Positions 59,854 through 64,000 of a stretch of 64,000 nt of DNA are shown piece after piece; positions within the stretch are counted from its first letter, which is position 1, and the number at the start of each line of letters is the position of its first letter. The translations under genes and the position numbers were made by a program. The notes under the pieces were generated by a model. It was given only the letters and a program-made list of their open reading frames with translations, searched no databases and was not told the origin of the DNA. This DNA comes from Nocardia jejuensis NBRC 103114 (GTDB lineage: Bacteria > Actinomycetota > Actinomycetes > Mycobacteriales > Mycobacteriaceae): contig NZ_BDBU01000047.1 of assembly GCF_001613145.1 (NCBI RefSeq), positions 1 to 64,000 on the forward strand, read 5' to 3'.

Positions 59854-59906
59854 TCGCGACGAGGATGCGCCGATACCCAGCGGGTTCGCGCACCGTACGC
59901 CAGGAT

Positions 59907-60350
59907 ATGGCGGTGAACTTGAAACGAGTTGCAGTTTTGTCCGCTGCGCTGGCGGCCTCACTCACCGCCGCTCCGGGAATCGCTGGGGCGCAGCCCAATC
60001 CATCGGACACCGAACGCGTCGCCACCGCTCGCGCGTATCTCGACGCCCTGGTCTCTCACGATGCCAGTGCCGTGCACTTCGCTCCCGACGCCACCCGCGT
60101 CGAAGCGGGACTGCAGACCGGATACTCCGGCCCTCAGCTGAGCCGGGATCTCGAAACCGGAATCCAGTACCGAGTGATCCAGCAGATACGCGACCTGCAG
60201 ATCTCCGAGGCCGGTGACGTGGTCACCACCCGGTACCTGCTCGACTCGGGCGTCGCCGGAATCCGCCTGACGACCGTGCAGATCACCGAGACCTTCGAGA
60301 TCCCCGACGGCACCATTCACACCATCGTCGCCGACATCGTCCCCGTGTAG
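59907..60350 (+). CDS. Small secreted protein, SnoaL/NTF2-like
   Basis: The 147-residue product has a signal peptide (MAVNLKRVAVLSAALAASLTAAPG, cleavage near AGAQP) and a mature domain starting ATARAYLDALVSHDASAVHFAPDATRVE, typical of the SnoaL/NTF2-like alpha+beta fold that often has a hydrophobic pocket. Function is unknown. The terminator hairpin at 60355 follows immediately. Confidence 0.78.
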   Translation: MAVNLKRVAVLSAALAASLTAAPGIAGAQPNPSDTERVATARAYLDALVSHDASAVHFAPDATRVEAGLQTGYSGPQLSRDLETGIQYRVIQQIRDLQISEAGDVVTTRYLLDSGVAGIRLTTVQITETFEIPDGTIHTIVADIVPV

Positions 60351-60354
60351 AGGA

Positions 60355-60385
60355 CTCGGGCGGGACGCACCGCGCCCCGCCCGAG
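60355..60385. terminator. Strong hairpin between convergent genes
   Basis: CTCGGGCGGG (60355-60364) and CCCGCCCGAG (60376-60385) form a ten-base-pair perfect stem with an 11-base loop, five bases after the secreted protein stop and 28 bases from the convergent lipocalin-like gene end. It is the best terminator candidate in the window. Confidence 0.8.
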
Positions 60386-60413
60386 CCGTAGGACCACCCC
60401 GGCGCCGGTCGCC

Positions 60414-60842
60414 CTATTCGACGCGTACCCAGTGCAGGCTGTTGACCAGAATCCGGCCGCTGACGGGTGTGGGCGGGGTGCGCAGCACCATGCGGTCCCC
60501 CTGCAGTTCGACCACACGCCGCTGCTCGGTGCCGACCCAGTTGGGGAACAGGCTCATCCGCAGCACGTGCACGACGGTGTCACCCTCCAGGCGATAGTCG
60601 CCGCAATAGGCCACATAGCTCGAATATGCTTCGGCCCGTTCACTTTCCGTCCCACCCAGCGCCGCCGACGTGGACATCGCGCGGCGATCGGGCAGGGCGA
60701 GTTGCCCACTCATCCACCCGCCCGGGGTGTAGACCACCGACCCGCGCGGATGCTCCCCGAAGGGCATGGCGACCGCGCCCGTGTCATCGGTCGCGGTCCA
60801 TGCCGTCAGCTGCCAACGTCCCACCAGGTCACCGGCCTTCAT
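60414..60842 (-). CDS. Lipocalin-like domain protein
   Basis: The 142-residue cytosolic protein begins LVGRWQLTAWTATDDTG and continues with GSVVYTPGGWMSGQLALPDRR, the start pattern of the lipocalin-like (PF13924-type) small barrel proteins, ending in strands (RRVVELQGDRMVLRTPP). These are often ligand-binding or polyketide-related, but no activity is known for this one. It is a probable single-gene transcript. Confidence 0.78.
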   Translation of the reverse strand: MKAGDLVGRWQLTAWTATDDTGAVAMPFGEHPRGSVVYTPGGWMSGQLALPDRRAMSTSAALGGTESERAEAYSSYVAYCGDYRLEGDTVVHVLRMSLFPNWVGTEQRRVVELQGDRMVLRTPPTPVSGRILVNSLHWVRVE

Positions 60843-60905
60843 GTTCCCGAGGCTAGCTGGCGGCGAGACCGGTGAACCACAGGACGGCGTGACTGCCGCC
60901 GCGGA

Positions 60906-61862
60906 TCAGTTGATGGTTCCCTCGGCGGGACTGTAGATCTCGGCGGCTTCGAGGAAGCCCGATCCGGTCAGCTCGGCCAGGGCCGCGGCCTCGTCGATCT
61001 TGCGCAGCGCCTTGCGGACGTAGGGCCGGTCGTCCCACTGGTCCCCCACCGCGGTGAGCGATTCGGCGTTGCGGGCCAGCCAGGCGCGCAAGGCCGGGAC
61101 ATCCGAGGGTGCGGCATATCCGCCGATGGAATAGTTCGACGGGATGGTCCAGTTCGATTCCCACTCCAGCGCGGGGAATTCGACCGGCAGGCTGCCGAAC
61201 AGCGGGGAGTTGTCCGAAAGTCCCGAGTAGCCCTCGGTGCTCACGTTCTCCTCCAGCTCGCTCGGCCACACCCGGCCCCGCTCGATCCAGCCCGGCAGCA
61301 GCGCGGCCAGGAACTCGACCGTCGCGAACTGCATGTTCCCCGACAGTGCGCTGCCCGCCGAAATGTCCTCGTCATCGGCGTTGCGGATCGTCGGGCGTCC
61401 CGCCCGCACCGCCGCCCCGGCCTCGCGCAGCAGCTCGAGCTTCCAGCGGAACCCGACGGCGAGATTCTCGTCCGAGGGCAGGGTGCCGTTCATATTCGGC
61501 TCGACTCGACTCAGCAGGGCCGGATCCAGCAGCGCGATCTGACTCCGCGCCAGATCGTCGACCTCGTCCAGCTCCGCATTGCAGTACCGCACAACGGTTT
61601 CGGCAACCGACGCCGCGTCCTCGGCGGTGACGAAGAACGGCCGCCCCCACAGGTACAACCGCGCGTCGAAATCCTCGTGCCCATAGGCCTCGAGCACCCC
61701 CAGACCCCACGCATTGGCCCGGAACCGCACCTTCGCCTGCCGCACCGCGTCGCCGACCAGGTCCGCGAGATCCCCGTCCCCACCCCGCCCGGCCAGAAAC
61801 GGAACGATCCGCTCCTGCACCAACCGCATGTCGACCGGATGAAAACTGATGTCGTAACCCAT
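60906..61862 (-). CDS. Conserved hypothetical protein
   Basis: I do not recognise this 318-residue protein. It starts MGYDISFHPVDMRLVQERIVPF, is soluble and acidic, with no signal peptide, membrane segment or obvious catalytic motif. It appears to have an alpha-helical N-terminal half (about 1-150) and a mixed C-terminal half ending EAAEIYSPAEGTIN. The MGYDISFHPV beginning is reminiscent of small actinomycete immunity- or DUF7691-like proteins. No toxin gene is adjacent. Confidence 0.65.
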   Translation of the reverse strand: MGYDISFHPVDMRLVQERIVPFLAGRGGDGDLADLVGDAVRQAKVRFRANAWGLGVLEAYGHEDFDARLYLWGRPFFVTAEDAASVAETVVRYCNAELDEVDDLARSQIALLDPALLSRVEPNMNGTLPSDENLAVGFRWKLELLREAGAAVRAGRPTIRNADDEDISAGSALSGNMQFATVEFLAALLPGWIERGRVWPSELEENVSTEGYSGLSDNSPLFGSLPVEFPALEWESNWTIPSNYSIGGYAAPSDVPALRAWLARNAESLTAVGDQWDDRPYVRKALRKIDEAAALAELTGSGFLEAAEIYSPAEGTIN

Positions 61863-62483
61863 GTTTCGCCCCCAATAGCGTTTCTGTCGCAGTCACTGTA
61901 GCGGCGACCACGGACAGACGACCGGCGCAGGGCCCGGCATTCGGGCCACGCGATCGCGTCGGCGACGCTGTCCCGCACGCACTTTCGCACGGTGACGGCG
62001 CTACCGAGCGGCCACGGCCGGTGAGCGAGGACTTCCATTTCCACGAACGTCCGCCGGCGCCGGCGCTCGGTGAGTTCACCGGCAGGCGGACGAGTGTGGC
62101 AGCGGGACCGGGCGGACCGCACGCCGAGCCTTCATCGCGGCCGCCGTGGACGCTCCCCTCTAGCCGCAGGAGAGCCGGGCCGTTCGCGAGGCCGGGACCA
62201 CAGCGTGGGATCGTGGGATTCCCCTTCGGATTGGGCGAATCCGCATTCACGCCGGAGGGCGTCGCATCACAGGCAGGCGACGTCCAGATCTGGGTGGTGA
62301 TCGTGGTTGATCAGAGCCTCGGACACTGTGAACTGGATGAATGATCCGTGGTCGGCACAGCTCGCGGCATCGGACGCAGAATCGGGCACCTGCTCCCTCT
62401 GCCGAATTCTCGGACCGAGTACGCGAATTCGGCATAACAACGCGGAGGGAGCGCGATACTGGCGGGGTCGAGGAGGAGTTCTG
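61863..62483. other. 621-bp region without a recognised gene
   Basis: Both strands have short open frames (the longest, 62021-62344 on the plus strand, about 107 residues) without recognisable domains. No strong hairpin, repeat or palindrome was seen. The end of the region carries the AGGAGGA ribosome binding site of the acyl-CoA dehydrogenase gene. Confidence 0.5.
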
Positions 62484-64000
62484 ATGTCGATCGCCATTGC
62501 CCCGGAGCACGTCGCTCTCGCGGAGTCGGTTTCGAGTTTCCTGCGCAAGCGCGGGGCGCGGCAGGCGGGACGCGCGCTGCTCGAATCACGGGTCGAGGAA
62601 CTTCCGGAATTCTGGGCGGAAGTCGGCGCCCTGGGCTTGCTCGGGCTGCATCTGCCCGAGGAGGTCGGCGGGTCCGGATACGGGCTCGAAGAGCTCGCGG
62701 TCGTCGTCGCGGAGTTCGGGAGCGCCCTGGCACCGGGGCCGTTCACACCCACGGTGATCGCGAGCGCGTTCATCGCGACTGCCGCGGAACAGGTTTCGCG
62801 ATCGGCGCTGCTTCCCGGGTTGGCGGACGGGACCGTGCGCGCGGCGGTGAGCACCGCACCCGGCGTCACCCTCGACGCCGGTCTCGCATCGGGCGCGGTG
62901 GTGGTGCTCGGGGGCGGGCTCGCACAGCTGCTCGTGCTCGCCTCCGGCGACGATGTCGCGATCGTCGAAGCCGGGCAGGGCATATCGGTCGCCTCTCCCC
63001 GGAATCTCGACCCGACCAGGCGCGCCGCGCGAATCACGCTCGACAGCGCCCCCGCGACGGTCCTCACCGGTGCCGCGCCGATACTGCGCGACCTCGTGCG
63101 GGTGATCCTGGCGGCCGAGGCGGTCGGCGTCGCGGCGGAGGCCACCCGGATGGCGGCCGAGTACGCCAAGACGCGCATCCAGTTCGGTCGCCCGATCGCC
63201 ATGTTCCAGGCCGTCAAACACCACTGCGCGAATATGGCCGTGGCACTGGAGATGTCCTCGGGCGCGGTCTGGGACGCGGCCCGCTCGGCCCGCACCGGCG
63301 GAGATCAGCTGTCCTACGCCTCGGCCGTCGCGGCGACGCTGGCCGGACCGGCCGCCGATTTCTGCGCGAACCACATGACCCAGGTCCACGGTGGCATCGC
63401 GATGACCTGGGAGCACGACGCGCATCTGTTCATGCGGCGCGCGGCGGTCCTGGAACATTTCCTCGCCCCCCGGCGCGCGGCCTCGGATCTGCTGGACCTC
63501 ACCCGCGCGGGCGTGGTGCGGGCCAAGGCGATCGAACTGCCGCCCGAAGCCGAATCCTTCCGCCCGGACGCGCGGGAACTCGCCGCCAGCCTCGCAGCCC
63601 TCCCCGCCGAGCAGCAGCGCACCAGGCTCATCGAGACCGGCTACCTGATGCCGCACTGGCCCAGGCCTTTCGGGCGTGCGGCGAACGCGCTCGAACAGCT
63701 GGTCATCGAGCAGGAATTCGCCGCCGCGCAGGTGCATCGACCGACCTACGGCATCACCGCCTGGAACATTCTCACCATCATTCAGCACGGCAGCCCCGAT
63801 CAGCTCGACCGCTGGGTGCGGCCCGCCCTCGATCAGGAGGTGGTGTGGTGTCAGCTGTTCAGCGAGCCCGAGGCCGGCTCCGACGCGGCGGGGATCAAGA
63901 CCCGCGCCACCCGGGTCGAGGACGGCTGGCTGATCAACGGCCAGAAGGTGTGGACCTCGGGTGCGCACCTGTCGGGGATGGGCTTCGCCACCGTGCGCAC
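62484..64000 (+). CDS. Fused two-domain acyl-CoA dehydrogenase (3' end outside window)
   Basis: The frame is open to the window end. The first acyl-CoA dehydrogenase unit (about 1-330) has LLGLHLPEEVGGSGYGLEELA, YAKTRIQFGRPIAMFQAVKH and QVHGGIAMTWEHD. A second unit starts about residue 370 with WPRPFGRAANALEQLVIEQE, LFSEPEAGSDAAGIKTRA and INGQKVWTSGAHL, and is cut at the edge. Such tandem fusions, around 700 residues, include FadE34-type steroid side-chain dehydrogenases. The ATG at 62484 follows AGGAGGA. Sterol or branched acyl-CoA substrates are likely, but this is by family. Confidence 0.88.
   Translation, partial: MSIAIAPEHVALAESVSSFLRKRGARQAGRALLESRVEELPEFWAEVGALGLLGLHLPEEVGGSGYGLEELAVVVAEFGSALAPGPFTPTVIASAFIATAAEQVSRSALLPGLADGTVRAAVSTAPGVTLDAGLASGAVVVLGGGLAQLLVLASGDDVAIVEAGQGISVASPRNLDPTRRAARITLDSAPATVLTGAAPILRDLVRVILAAEAVGVAAEATRMAAEYAKTRIQFGRPIAMFQAVKHHCANMAVALEMSSGAVWDAARSARTGGDQLSYASAVAATLAGPAADFCANHMTQVHGGIAMTWEHDAHLFMRRAAVLEHFLAPRRAASDLLDLTRAGVVRAKAIELPPEAESFRPDARELAASLAALPAEQQRTRLIETGYLMPHWPRPFGRAANALEQLVIEQEFAAAQVHRPTYGITAWNILTIIQHGSPDQLDRWVRPALDQEVVWCQLFSEPEAGSDAAGIKTRATRVEDGWLINGQKVWTSGAHLSGMGFATVR

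Noticed and set aside
62021..62344. A 107-codon frame in the long gap before the fused acyl-CoA dehydrogenase gene.
   Set aside because: No ribosome binding site, domain or conserved pattern; composition resembles noncoding DNA.

Overview
The window reads as high-GC actinomycete DNA, most likely Nocardia or a close relative. The supporting signs are strong G/C third-position use, frequent GTG starts, ATGA/GTGA gene overlaps, a FAAL-type lipid polyketide synthase, tandem-fused acyl-CoA dehydrogenases, an IdeR-type iron box and secreted neocarzinostatin-like proteins. No rRNA, tRNA, CRISPR array, insertion sequence or phage gene was seen.

Region 1 (about 1-27,400) is a catabolic island and the most unusual part. 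Its core is an eight-gene overlapping operon (15,969-23,616). In order it encodes a tandem nitrilase-fold protein, a red chlorophyll catabolite reductase (RCCR)-like protein, a chlorophyllase-like alpha/beta hydrolase, a pheophorbide a oxygenase-like Rieske oxygenase, a second RCCR/bilin-reductase-fold protein, a beta-rich protein of unknown function, an SDR resembling the plant chlorophyll b reductases NYC1/NOL, and a maleate-isomerase-type protein. In plants four of these families form the chlorophyll breakdown route; here they sit side by side in an apparently non-photosynthetic soil-type bacterium. Around the core are enzymes that could finish off monopyrrole or maleimide-type fragments: an isochorismatase-fold amidohydrolase, a second maleate-isomerase paralogue, a CaiB/BaiF CoA-transferase, CitE-like and HMG-CoA-lyase-like lyases, MmgE/PrpD, a flavin reductase/flavin monooxygenase pair, an FAD monooxygenase, two aldehyde dehydrogenases, a bicupin and a secreted hydrolase. 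An IclR regulator (5,276-6,061) lies inside the island. A 17-bp palindrome, RTTTC-N7-GAAAC, recurs in front of its main transcription units (6,083; 6,186; 15,695; 15,911; 26,368; weaker at 2,564 and 26,239), which argues that the island is one regulon. Three neocarzinostatin-fold exported proteins and a polytopic membrane protein lie divergent to the core operon.

Region 2 (27,400-35,100) has an SDR, an SRPBCC protein, a four-gene oxidation operon (SDR, Baeyer-Villiger-type monooxygenase, ferredoxin-reductase-type oxidoreductase, PF10118-type protein) with a divergent TetR regulator and a candidate operator, and a patatin-like phospholipase.

Region 3 (35,152-54,429) is a biosynthetic cluster. 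It contains a divergent P450, a 3,416-residue FAAL-ACP-KS-AT-DH-KR-ACP-C-FkbH megasynthase, a carrier protein-thioester reductase, an alpha/beta hydrolase with Cys at the nucleophile position, a Gfo/Idh oxidoreductase and two glycosyltransferases. The architecture suggests a fatty-acid-primed acyl chain joined to a glycerate-derived unit, released by reduction and then glycosylated.

Region 4 (54,414-64,000) is mostly ordinary: an acyl-CoA synthetase, an iron-box-controlled flavodoxin, an MFS exporter, a universal stress protein, an XRE regulator, a stand-alone extra L7/L12-like ribosomal protein, small secreted and lipocalin-like proteins, an unknown protein and a fused acyl-CoA dehydrogenase cut by the window end. 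Three unrelated intergenic tandem repeats (16-, 24- and 19-bp units) occur at 1,286, 15,509 and 29,025.
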